Positions 35,773-43,452 of a stretch of DNA of 64,000 nucleotides are shown in pieces. The notes under the pieces were generated by a model, which was not told where the DNA came from, did no database searches, and was given only the letters and a program-made list of their open reading frames with translations. A program made the position numbers and the translations under genes. Every line of letters begins with the position of its first letter. Within the stretch, counting starts at the first letter, position 1. Source of the DNA: Glycomyces artemisiae (GTDB taxonomy: Bacteria; Actinomycetota; Actinomycetes; Mycobacteriales; Micromonosporaceae); contig NZ_PVTJ01000007.1 in assembly GCF_003002955.1 (NCBI RefSeq), forward strand, positions 1 through 64,000. Reading direction: 5' to 3'.

Positions 35773-36897
35773 ATGTCCACTCCTAAGACCGCCCACGAAG
35801 ACCTCCACAGCGAGCAGGGCGCGATCCGCGGCGACCGGGCCGACCGGGCGAAGAACCCGGTCATCAAGGTCGAAGACCTGGCCTGGCTTGAGTTCGAGAA
35901 GCCCGACCTCGATGCGGCCGAGCGCTTCGCCCACGACTTCGGGCTCGTCACCGCCTACCGCGACGACGAGGCGATCCACCTGCGCGGCAGCCTGGCCGGG
36001 TCGCAGTGCGTGGTCATCCGCCGAGGCAGGTCCTCCCGGTTCCTCGGACCGGCGTTCCGTGCCGCCTCCCGGGCCGACCTGCAACGGCTCGCCCGCGCCA
36101 CCGGCGCGAACGTCGAGGAGCGCCGCGGCCCCGGCGGCGGCGCGATGCTCCGCCTGGCCGACCCCTCGGGGATGGCCCTGAAAGTCGTCGCCGAGATCGA
36201 CCAGCTGCCCGAACTGCCGCACCGCGCCCCGCTCGACCTCAACTTCGGTCGCGTCACACGGGTCAACGCGACGCAGCGGCCCGTCCGCGAGCCGGCCTGG
36301 GTCGAGCGGCTCGGGCACGTCGTACTGGAGACGCCGACGTTCAATCGGACGCTGGACTGGTACCAGGAGCACCTGGGCCTCATCGTCTCCGACTTCCTGT
36401 ACTTCCCCGGCCAGCGGGACCGCGGCGCGACCATGGCGTTCATCCGCTGCGATCGCGGTTCGACCCCGGCCGACCACCACACGCTCGCGATGCACCTGGG
36501 CCCGAGCCGCCGCTACGTCCACTCCGCGTACCAGGTCGCCGACCTGGACGCGGTGGCGACCGGCGGCGAGTTCCTGAAGGACCGCGGGTACAAGCGCGCG
36601 TGGGGGATCGGTCGCCACATCCAGGGTTCGCAGATCTTCGACTACTGGCGGGACCCCGACTCGGTCATGGTCGAGCACTTCGCCGACGGCGACATGTTCG
36701 ACGACTCCGTCGAGGTCGGCTGGACCCAGATGTCGGCCAGCGGCCTCGCCCAGTGGGGGCCGTCGGTCACCGCCAACTTCTTGGGCGCCAAGCCCTCCGC
36801 GCACATGATCCGCGACCTCGTCGCGGCGCTGCGCGACGACGACAACGAATTCGACGTCCGACGCCTGGTCGGCCTCTTGAAAGTGGCGACGCGATGA
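35773..36897 (+). CDS. VOC-family extradiol (catechol-type) dioxygenase
   Basis: A 374-aa two-domain VOC protein. The C-terminal domain carries the likely Fe(II) ligands: His in RLGHVVLE, His in YVHSAYQV and Glu in VMVEHFADG, in the order of type I extradiol dioxygenases. Such enzymes cleave catechols next to the hydroxyls with O2. The first 30 residues are a hydrophilic extension before the N-terminal domain. The stop overlaps the ATG of the FAH-family gene (ATGA), and an aromatic hydroxylase follows, so the three genes form a hydroxylation, ring-cleavage and hydrolysis set. The actual aromatic substrate is not evident. Confidence 0.85.
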   Translation: MSTPKTAHEDLHSEQGAIRGDRADRAKNPVIKVEDLAWLEFEKPDLDAAERFAHDFGLVTAYRDDEAIHLRGSLAGSQCVVIRRGRSSRFLGPAFRAASRADLQRLARATGANVEERRGPGGGAMLRLADPSGMALKVVAEIDQLPELPHRAPLDLNFGRVTRVNATQRPVREPAWVERLGHVVLETPTFNRTLDWYQEHLGLIVSDFLYFPGQRDRGATMAFIRCDRGSTPADHHTLAMHLGPSRRYVHSAYQVADLDAVATGGEFLKDRGYKRAWGIGRHIQGSQIFDYWRDPDSVMVEHFADGDMFDDSVEVGWTQMSASGLAQWGPSVTANFLGAKPSAHMIRDLVAALRDDDNEFDVRRLVGLLKVATR

Positions 36898-37841
36898 GCA
36901 TCAACCTGGTCCGTTTCGACGGCGAGCACGGCCCGCGCTGGGGCGTCCTCGACGGCGCGGATGTACTCCCCCTGCCCGAGGAGTACGAGACGACCGCCGA
37001 CGTCCTCGCCGACGGGGCCGCGGCCGCGCGGGCGCTGCTCGTCGGCTCCGGCGCGCACCGGATGCGACTGGCCGGGCTGCGGCTGCTGCACCCGGTTCCG
37101 GACGCCCGCATCCTGTGCCAGGGAGCGAACTACCGCTCGCACATGATCGAGTCCGGCATGGACCCCGACCGTGCGTTCAACATACTGTTCACCAAGTCGA
37201 CCGCGTCGCTTGCGGGACCGGACGACGACATCGTCCGGCCCGGCCACGTGCGGCTGCTCGACTACGAAGTGGAGCTCGGGATCGTCCTGGGCAAGGCGAT
37301 CACCGGCCCGGTCACCGTGACCGAGGAGACCTTGTCCGACTACGTCGGCGCCTTCGTCGTCGCCAATGACGTCAGCGCCCGGGATGTGCAACTGCCGCAG
37401 GGGCAGTGGTACAAGGGCAAGAGCTACCGCGGGTTCTGCCCCGTCGGGCCGTACCTGGTCGTGCCCGACCGCGACGAGGTCGCCCGCTGGAGGGACCTGC
37501 GGCTCACCCTCTCCGTCAACGGCGAGGCCCGCCAGGACAGCCTGGCCGGCGACATGGCGTTCGGACCGGCCGCGACGCTGACCGAATGGTCCGGTCTCGA
37601 ACTGCTCAGGGTCGGCGACCTGCTGCTCACCGGAACGCCCGGGGGCGTCGCGCTCCAGCCGCCCGGCGCGCTCGTGCAGCGCATCAGCGCGCTCCTGCCG
37701 GAGGACAAGAAGTGGGAGCTGTTCGTCAAGGGCCAGGCCAAGAGCGGCGCCTACCTCAAGCCCGGCGACCGCGTCGAGGCCGCGATCCGCACCGACGACG
37801 GCGAGCTGGACCTCGGCGTCCAGCGGAACACGGTCCGGTGA
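36894..37841 (+). CDS. Fumarylacetoacetate hydrolase-family protein
   Basis: A 315-aa FAH-fold enzyme. Metal ligands are visible in DYEVELGIVLGK (two Glu) with the following Asp in NDVSARDVQ, and TGTPGGV closes the site as in 2-hydroxyhepta-2,4-diene-1,7-dioate isomerases, oxaloacetate decarboxylases and acylpyruvases. LCQGANYRSHMIESG marks the catalytic core's start. It overlaps both neighbours by 4 bp, so it probably hydrolyses or decarboxylates the ring-cleavage product of the upstream dioxygenase. Confidence 0.88.
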   Translation: MSINLVRFDGEHGPRWGVLDGADVLPLPEEYETTADVLADGAAAARALLVGSGAHRMRLAGLRLLHPVPDARILCQGANYRSHMIESGMDPDRAFNILFTKSTASLAGPDDDIVRPGHVRLLDYEVELGIVLGKAITGPVTVTEETLSDYVGAFVVANDVSARDVQLPQGQWYKGKSYRGFCPVGPYLVVPDRDEVARWRDLRLTLSVNGEARQDSLAGDMAFGPAATLTEWSGLELLRVGDLLLTGTPGGVALQPPGALVQRISALLPEDKKWELFVKGQAKSGAYLKPGDRVEAAIRTDDGELDLGVQRNTVR

Positions 37842-39568
37842 GCGCCGTGAATGCGATCCGACGCGTCCCCGTGGTGGTCGTCGGCGCCGGTCCGACCGGT
37901 GTGAGCGCTGCGATCGGCCTGGCCCAACGCGGGATCGAGTGCCTGGTCCTGGACCGCTGGCCCGAGGTGTACCCGCAGCCGCGGGCCGTCCACTTCGACG
38001 ACGAGGTGTTCCGGACATTGGCCGACCTCGGCGTCGCCGACCGCGTCCGCGCGATCTCGCGGCCCGCGCCGGGCATGCAGCTGGTCGACACCCGCCTGCG
38101 AATCCTGGCCGAGTTCACACGCGACCGTCGGAGCATGGGCCACCCGCAGGCGAACATGTTCGACCAGCCCGACCTCGAACGCGTCCTTCGAGAACGCCTG
38201 GCGGAACTGGATGCCGCGGTGTTCCTCGGCGGTGTCGAGGTCGTTGAGGTCGACCAGCCCGCAGACGGCCCCGCTCCTGCCCGGGTCCGGTTCCGCGACA
38301 TCGCATCGGGCATCGAGTCCGAGGTGTGGACTGACGCGGTCCTCGGTTGCGACGGGGCGAACAGCCTCACCCGCGCCGGACTCGGCGTCGAGATGGAGGA
38401 TCTCGGGTTCGAGCAGCGCTGGCTCGTGGTCGACGTGCGGAGCCCGGAACCGCTGGACGCCTATGACGGTGTGCAGCAGGTCTGCGACCACGCCCGTGCC
38501 GCGACGTTCATGATGGTCACGCCCGGCCGCTACCGGTGGGAGTTCCGGCTGCGCCCCGGCGAACATCCCGACGAGATCACCGATGAGCAGGTGGTGGAGC
38601 GGATCCGGCCCTGGCTCGGTGACGTCGACGCCGCCGGGCTCACCGTCGTGCGCCGCACCTGGTACACCTTCCGCGGCGCCGTGGCCGAACGTTGGCGCGA
38701 GGGCCGGGTGTTCCTGCTCGGCGACGCCGCGCACCTGACGCCGCCGTTCATCGGTCAGGGCATGGGAGCCGGCATCCGCGACGCCGCGAACCTCTCATGG
38801 AAGCTCGCTTTGGTGCTGACCGGCCGCGCCGACGACCGGCTTCTGGACACCTATGAGGCCGAGCGCAGGCCATACACGAGGCGCCTGGTCCGGATCGCGA
38901 TCCTCATCGGATCGATGATGACCGGCGGCAACGCCTTCACGATCGGCCTGCGCCGTGCCGCCATGCGCGCCGCTTCGATCCTCCCGGGCGCCGAGCAGCG
39001 CGCCGTGGATCTCGTCTGGCCCGCGCTCGGGACCGGCCCGCTGAGCGCCCGCGCGAGCTGGGCCGTCGGACGGCCCTGCCCGCAGCCGCTCATGGCGACC
39101 GCCGACGGCCCCGTGCCACTGGACCGGCTGCTCGGCAACGGATTCGCCGTCGTCACCCGTGACCGGGGCGGCGTGCTCGACGCGTACGAACCGGGGCTCC
39201 GCCAGCACTTCGCGGCCCTGGGCACCACCGTGGTCCATCTCGGCACCCCCGGCACCGTCGATCTCGACGGCTCCCTCACTCACCTGCTCGACCGGGCGGG
39301 CGCCGACGCGCTCCTCATCCGCCCCGACCGCGTCGTCGCCGCGAGCGCCGACCGCACCGACTTCCGCGCCTGGCGTCGCCTGCTCGCATCCGCGGGCATC
39401 CGGCCCGGCACGGCGGGACCGCATCACCAGCGATGCGGTTATCAAGAATCCAGTCCGGACTGGTCAGCGGCAATGCATGATCAGACCGGCCGGCTCGCTG
39501 CGAGCCGTTCCACCGGTGCCGGTCGCGAGGCCGACACCGCCAATCAAGGGGGAAACCACCATGAGTGA
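37838..39568 (+). CDS. FAD-dependent aromatic hydroxylase (MhpA-like)
   Basis: A 576-aa flavoprotein hydroxylase. It shows VVVGAGPTGVSAAIGLAQRG (FAD), VLGCDGANSLTRAGLG (DG motif) and FLLGDAAHLTPPFIGQGMG (GD motif), with the MhpA-type C-terminal thioredoxin-like region from about residue 400. MhpA hydroxylates 3-(3-hydroxyphenyl)propionate to a catechol, the right substrate type for the dioxygenase two genes upstream. The GTG start overlaps the FAH stop. The family ends near RRLLASAGI; about 45 extra hydrophilic residues follow and overlap the next gene by 8 bp, suggesting loss of an earlier stop. Confidence 0.88.
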   Translation: MSAVNAIRRVPVVVVGAGPTGVSAAIGLAQRGIECLVLDRWPEVYPQPRAVHFDDEVFRTLADLGVADRVRAISRPAPGMQLVDTRLRILAEFTRDRRSMGHPQANMFDQPDLERVLRERLAELDAAVFLGGVEVVEVDQPADGPAPARVRFRDIASGIESEVWTDAVLGCDGANSLTRAGLGVEMEDLGFEQRWLVVDVRSPEPLDAYDGVQQVCDHARAATFMMVTPGRYRWEFRLRPGEHPDEITDEQVVERIRPWLGDVDAAGLTVVRRTWYTFRGAVAERWREGRVFLLGDAAHLTPPFIGQGMGAGIRDAANLSWKLALVLTGRADDRLLDTYEAERRPYTRRLVRIAILIGSMMTGGNAFTIGLRRAAMRAASILPGAEQRAVDLVWPALGTGPLSARASWAVGRPCPQPLMATADGPVPLDRLLGNGFAVVTRDRGGVLDAYEPGLRQHFAALGTTVVHLGTPGTVDLDGSLTHLLDRAGADALLIRPDRVVAASADRTDFRAWRRLLASAGIRPGTAGPHHQRCGYQESSPDWSAAMHDQTGRLAASRSTGAGREADTANQGGNHHE

Positions 39569-40169
39569 GCAGAGTGCGCTCGAAAAGTTCCAGACCCTGC
39601 CGGCCGCCGTCCGGGAGAAGGTCGAGACGGCCATCTCGGACGCGAAGATCGAGCTCAAGCTCCGCGTCGGCTTGATGCTCGCCGACCAGAAGGAGACGGC
39701 CGAGCACAAGGTCACGACCGCCGGCCGGGTCGGGGCCAAGAGCGGCGAGGTGTCGGAGCTGACGGTGATCATGCCGCTCAAGAGCGACGGCGCGGCGCGG
39801 CTGCGCAAGTTCTTCAAGGTCATCGACGGCAACCTCGCCGGTGCCGGGCAGGTCGGCACGCTCCACAACATGCGCTTCGTGTTCCTTGAGAACGACACGA
39901 AGCTGCTGTTCGCCACCGCCTACGACGGCGAGTGGGACCCGTACATCGACGACTTCGCCACGAAGATCCCGGAGTTCATGGACTACCTGTTCCGCAACGT
40001 CGAAGGCTGGCCGGGCATCGCCTCGCCCGACGTCAAGGACTTCATCGTCAAGTACCAGATCCCCGCCGAGGCCTGGTTCGTGTCGCACCCGAACCTCACC
40101 GTCGCCGAGGCCAACCGGCTCAAGCGCCAGGACGAGACCGTGCAGTCGTTCCTCGCCGACCTCAACTAG
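39561..40169 (+). CDS. Conserved hypothetical protein of the DyP/catalase cassette
   Basis: A 202-aa cytoplasmic protein with no signal peptide or membrane segment. It opens SEQSALEKFQTLPAAVREKV and contains TLHNMRFVFLE and KLLFATAYDGEWDPYIDDF. The last pattern (LLF-xx-DG-W--Y--D) recalls ferredoxin-like domains found in or beside dye-decolourising peroxidases, so a haem-related or partner role is possible but unproven. An AAGGGGG site precedes the ATG. It lies 21 bp before the DyP gene, which is followed by a catalase-like gene, all in one direction. Confidence 0.7.
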   Translation: MSEQSALEKFQTLPAAVREKVETAISDAKIELKLRVGLMLADQKETAEHKVTTAGRVGAKSGEVSELTVIMPLKSDGAARLRKFFKVIDGNLAGAGQVGTLHNMRFVFLENDTKLLFATAYDGEWDPYIDDFATKIPEFMDYLFRNVEGWPGIASPDVKDFIVKYQIPAEAWFVSHPNLTVAEANRLKRQDETVQSFLADLN

Positions 40170-40190
40170 GCGCAGAGAAGGGAGCCGACG

Positions 40191-41525
40191 ATGGACCTGT
40201 TCCGGCGCATCCGCCGCAAGCCGACCCTGGAGCTGGAGGACATCCAGGCCACGGTGCTGCGCGCGCGTCCCGAACCGTACTTCGGGACCCACGCGATCCT
40301 GGAGATCACCGACCCCGCCGCGGGCAAGGAGCTCCTGCGGCGGCTCGCGCCGCGGGTGACCTCGGCGGCCCGGTGGGACGAGCCGCAGCCTTCCTGGATG
40401 GCCCTGGCCGTCACCTACCAGGGCCTGGTCGCCCTCGGCGTCCCCGAATCCTCGCTGAGTTCGTTCCCGGCGAACTTCCGCGCCGGCATGGCCGCTCGCG
40501 CCGAGCGCCTGCGCGACACCGGACCGAACGCGCCCGAGCACTGGGAGTTCCCCTTCGGGACGGCGCGGGTGCACGTCGCCGTGACCGTCTTCGCCGAGAA
40601 CGAGGCCGACTGGCAGTCCGAGGTCGCCGCGTACGAGCGGGAACTGCGCGAGGTTCCGGGGGTGAACCTGCTGTCGCACCAGGACTTCGGCGCGGACGGG
40701 TTCAACGTGTTCGGGTACCGGGACGGGTTCAGCCAGCCTGTCGTCGAAGGCAGCGGCGCCGAGCCGCTGCCCGGCGACGGGCGGCCGATCAAGGCCGGGG
40801 AGTTCGTGCTCGGCTATCCGAGCGAGACCGGCAGCCCGCTGGCGACGCCCGCGCCCGACGTCCTCGGCCGCAACGGCACCTATGTCGTCTTCCGCAAGTA
40901 CCACTCGCACGTGGACGCGTTCAACCGGTACCTGCACGACAACGGCCGCACCAAGGCCGAGCGCGAGCTGCTGGCGGCGAAACTGGTCGGGCGCTGGCGC
41001 AGCGGCGCACCGCTGGCGCTGGCACCCGACCGGGACGATGCGGCGCTGGGGGCCGACCCGAAGCGGATCAACGACTTCGACTACGCCGACGACCCGCGCG
41101 GGCTGCACACGCCGCTGGGCTCGCACATCCGCCGGATGAACCCGCGCGACACGAAGCTCGAAGTCCTCACCGACGTCAACATCCGCCGGATCATCCGGCG
41201 CAGCACCTCCTACGGCGAGCCGCTGCCCGCGGACGCCCTCACCGACGACGGTCGCCCGCGCGGCCTCGACTTCATCGCCTTGGGCGCGCGAGCGATCGAC
41301 AACGTCGAGTTCCTCCAGAGCGAATGGGTCAACTCCGGCAACTTCGTCGGTCTCGGCAAGGAGAAGGACCCGATGATCTCCCTGCAGGACAAGAAGGGCG
41401 CCTACTTCACCGTGCCCGGCTCGCCGCCGCGCCGGATCCAGAACATTCAGAGCTTCAACACGCTGCTGGGCGGGGAGTACTTCTTCATGCCCGGCCTGTC
41501 CGCCATCGACTGGCTCAGCCGGTGA
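40191..41525 (+). CDS. DyP-type haem peroxidase
   Basis: A 444-aa dye-decolourising peroxidase. The diagnostic GxxDG is at residues 175-179 (GYRDGFSQP; D178 is the distal acid), the proximal haem ligand is H312 in SHIRRMNPRD, and a conserved distal Arg lies in the IRRIIRRSTSYG segment. No Tat or Sec signal is seen, so unlike exported DyPs it should be cytoplasmic or encapsulated; no encapsulin gene is in the window. It oxidises aromatics with H2O2. GGGAGCC upstream of the ATG serves as ribosome site. Confidence 0.92.
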   Translation: MDLFRRIRRKPTLELEDIQATVLRARPEPYFGTHAILEITDPAAGKELLRRLAPRVTSAARWDEPQPSWMALAVTYQGLVALGVPESSLSSFPANFRAGMAARAERLRDTGPNAPEHWEFPFGTARVHVAVTVFAENEADWQSEVAAYERELREVPGVNLLSHQDFGADGFNVFGYRDGFSQPVVEGSGAEPLPGDGRPIKAGEFVLGYPSETGSPLATPAPDVLGRNGTYVVFRKYHSHVDAFNRYLHDNGRTKAERELLAAKLVGRWRSGAPLALAPDRDDAALGADPKRINDFDYADDPRGLHTPLGSHIRRMNPRDTKLEVLTDVNIRRIIRRSTSYGEPLPADALTDDGRPRGLDFIALGARAIDNVEFLQSEWVNSGNFVGLGKEKDPMISLQDKKGAYFTVPGSPPRRIQNIQSFNTLLGGEYFFMPGLSAIDWLSR

Positions 41526-41548
41526 CGGAGTCCATGAAGGAGGCAACC

Positions 41549-42640
41549 ATGCCGACGAGCTACGTCCGGTACCGGCCGGACCTCGAAGTGCCCTTCCCGG
41601 ACGAGGAAGAGCTCACCCGCCAGGTCGTCCAGGCGATGCTGCACGCGAACCAGCAGGTCGCCGCCAAGCACCGGCACGGCCTGCGCGACGCGCACGCCAA
41701 GAGCCACGGCGTGCTCGCCGGGGAGCTGCGCGTCCTGCCGGACCTGCCCGAGCACCTCGCTCAGGGCCTGTTCGCCCGGCCGCGCACCTACCCGGTGGTC
41801 CTGCGGCTCTCCACCGCGCCGGGCGACCTGCGCTCGGACCAGGTGCCGGTGCAGCGCGGCTTCGCCCTCAAGGTGATCGGCGCGGAGGGCCCGCGGGCGG
41901 TGGAGGACGGCTTCACCACGCAGGACTTCCTGCTCGTCAACCACCCGACGCTGCCGTTCGGGAACATCGCCGAGTACGCCAAGCTCCAGGGCCTCCTGGA
42001 GAAGCAGCCGCAGCAGAGCGACCAGCAGCTCCAGCGCGCCGGGCTGGCCGCCCGCGCGGCCGCGAAGGCGCTGACCGCCGCGCACCGCCCGCTGCCGCCG
42101 GCGGTCGAGACGCTCGCCGCGGCGAACCACAACATCCTCGGTGAGACCTTCCACTCGATGGCCGCCGTGCGGTACGGGGACTACGTCGCCAAGATCTCGG
42201 CCGCGCCGCGGTCGGCGAACGTCAGGAGCCTCACCGGCAAGCCCGTCGCCAAACGCGACGGTGAATCGGCACTGCGCGACATCGTGACCGAGTTCTTCCG
42301 CCGCGAAGGCGCCGAGTACGAGCTGCGGGCGCAGCTGTGCACCGATGTGGAGCGGATGCCGGTCGAGGACGCCTCGGTGCTGTGGCCCGAGGAGCTGTCG
42401 CCGCACCAGAGCATCGCCGTCCTGAGCTTCCCCGCGCAGGAGGCGTACAGCGACGAGCGGCGGCGATGGGCCGACGACGTGCTCTCGTTCAATCCCTGGC
42501 ATGCGCTTGAGGCGCACCGGCCGCTCGGATCGATCATGCGCTCGCGCCGCCGCGCCTACCCGCGCTCCAGCGAATTCCGCCATACCTACAACGGCATCGC
42601 CGAACACGAGCCGTCCAGCATCGACGAGCTCCCGCAGTGA
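41549..42640 (+). CDS. Catalase-like haem protein
   Basis: A 363-aa protein of the short catalase-related family. The distal His lies in the HAKSHGVLAGEL segment (H53), YPVVLRLS and GFALKVIG correspond to the catalase barrel, TQDFLLVNHP follows as in catalases, and the C-terminal RRRAYPRSSEFRH supplies a Tyr in the proximal-ligand position. It lacks the long N-terminal arm and the C-terminal flavodoxin domain of true catalases. Relatives are often linked to lipid hydroperoxide or uncertain peroxide chemistry. AAGGAGG at 41536-41542 sets the start. It is the last gene of the run from the dioxygenase. Confidence 0.8.
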   Translation: MPTSYVRYRPDLEVPFPDEEELTRQVVQAMLHANQQVAAKHRHGLRDAHAKSHGVLAGELRVLPDLPEHLAQGLFARPRTYPVVLRLSTAPGDLRSDQVPVQRGFALKVIGAEGPRAVEDGFTTQDFLLVNHPTLPFGNIAEYAKLQGLLEKQPQQSDQQLQRAGLAARAAAKALTAAHRPLPPAVETLAAANHNILGETFHSMAAVRYGDYVAKISAAPRSANVRSLTGKPVAKRDGESALRDIVTEFFRREGAEYELRAQLCTDVERMPVEDASVLWPEELSPHQSIAVLSFPAQEAYSDERRRWADDVLSFNPWHALEAHRPLGSIMRSRRRAYPRSSEFRHTYNGIAEHEPSSIDELPQ

Positions 42641-42674
42641 CGACACGCCGCAACCGGGGAGATCGTGGAATCCC

Positions 42675-42688
42675 CATCAGAACTGATG
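42675..42688. promoter_or_regulatory. TetR autoregulatory operator
   Basis: CATCAG-AA-CTGATG is a perfect palindrome with a two-base centre, 17 bp before the chosen ATG of the TetR gene. The same site with one changed base lies at 35695-35708 before the dioxygenase operon. Confidence 0.65.
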
Positions 42689-42705
42689 TCGACTACGATC
42701 TCCCC

Positions 42706-43341
42706 ATGGCCCAGTCAGGAACCGCGAACCGCCTCGACCGCCGCAAGGCCCGCACCCGCGCCGCCCTCATCGCGGCGGGCCGGACACTCCTCACCACCCG
42801 CGACCCCGCGGAGGTGAGCATCCAGGAGATCACCGACGCCGCCGACGTCGGCTTCGGTTCCTTCTACAACCACTTCGCCTCCAAACAGGAGCTCTTCGAA
42901 ACCGCCGTCGCCGAGGTCGTCGAGGAACACGGCGCGATGCTCGACGAGGTCACCGCCGCCCTGGGGGACCCCGCCGAAGTCTTCGCCGCCTCGGTGCGCC
43001 TGACCGCGCGCTTCCCCAAGACCCAGCCGGAAATGGCCAAGATCATCGAGCGCGTCGGCCCGGGCTACCTCACCGCACCGACCGGGCTCGCCCCCCGGGC
43101 GCTGCGCGACCTCCAGCACGCCAAGGACGTCGGCCGCTTCGCCTTCGGCGATCCGCAGGTGACCATCGCGTGCGCCGGCGGAGCCGTGCTCGGCGTCATC
43201 CACCTGGGCCTGCTCCAGCCCGAACCCGCGGCCATCGACCACGCCGCCGACGAACTCGCGGCGAACCTGTTGCGCATGCTCGGCCTGCCCGGTGACGAAG
43301 CCAGCGAGATCGCCGCACGACCGCTCCCGGCGGCCGGCTAG
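42706..43341 (+). CDS. TetR-family regulator of the aromatic/peroxidase operon
   Basis: A 211-aa TetR regulator with the HTH at about residues 10-58 (RRKARTRAALIAAGRTLL, then IQEITDAADVGFGSFYNHFASKQEL). An in-frame ATG at 42637 exists, but the palindrome CATCAGaaCTGATG (42675-42688) would then lie inside the gene, so 42706 is preferred. It follows the catalase-like gene in the same direction. The shared operator upstream of the dioxygenase suggests it controls the seven-kilobase operon and itself. Confidence 0.87.
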   Translation: MAQSGTANRLDRRKARTRAALIAAGRTLLTTRDPAEVSIQEITDAADVGFGSFYNHFASKQELFETAVAEVVEEHGAMLDEVTAALGDPAEVFAASVRLTARFPKTQPEMAKIIERVGPGYLTAPTGLAPRALRDLQHAKDVGRFAFGDPQVTIACAGGAVLGVIHLGLLQPEPAAIDHAADELAANLLRMLGLPGDEASEIAARPLPAAG

Positions 43342-43380
43342 CCGACTCCTACTCGACGCAAGGCCGCGAACGACTCGGCC

Positions 43381-43433
43381 TTGACAAGGTCGTTCCCGTA
43401 AAGTGATAATTACATCAGTTACGATGATGTAAT
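43381..43433 (+). promoter_or_regulatory. Promoter and operator of the acyl-CoA synthetase gene
   Basis: TTGACA (43381-43386) is followed after 18 bases by GATAAT (43405-43410), near-consensus sigma-70 elements. A perfect 9-bp inverted repeat, ATTACATCA (43409-43417) and TGATGTAAT (43425-43433) with a 7-base centre, covers the predicted start site and should be a repressor site. A weak hairpin (43360-43382) just upstream may end the TetR transcript. Confidence 0.7.
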
Positions 43434-43452
43434 CATTCTTAGGGATGCCGCG

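Noticed and set aside
39315-41546. Long minus-strand frame opposite the DyP cassette, and similar shadows opposite GH78 and pyrG
   Set aside because: Repetitive Arg/Val/Leu-rich translation with no motif; the plus-strand genes have catalytic signatures and ribosome sites.
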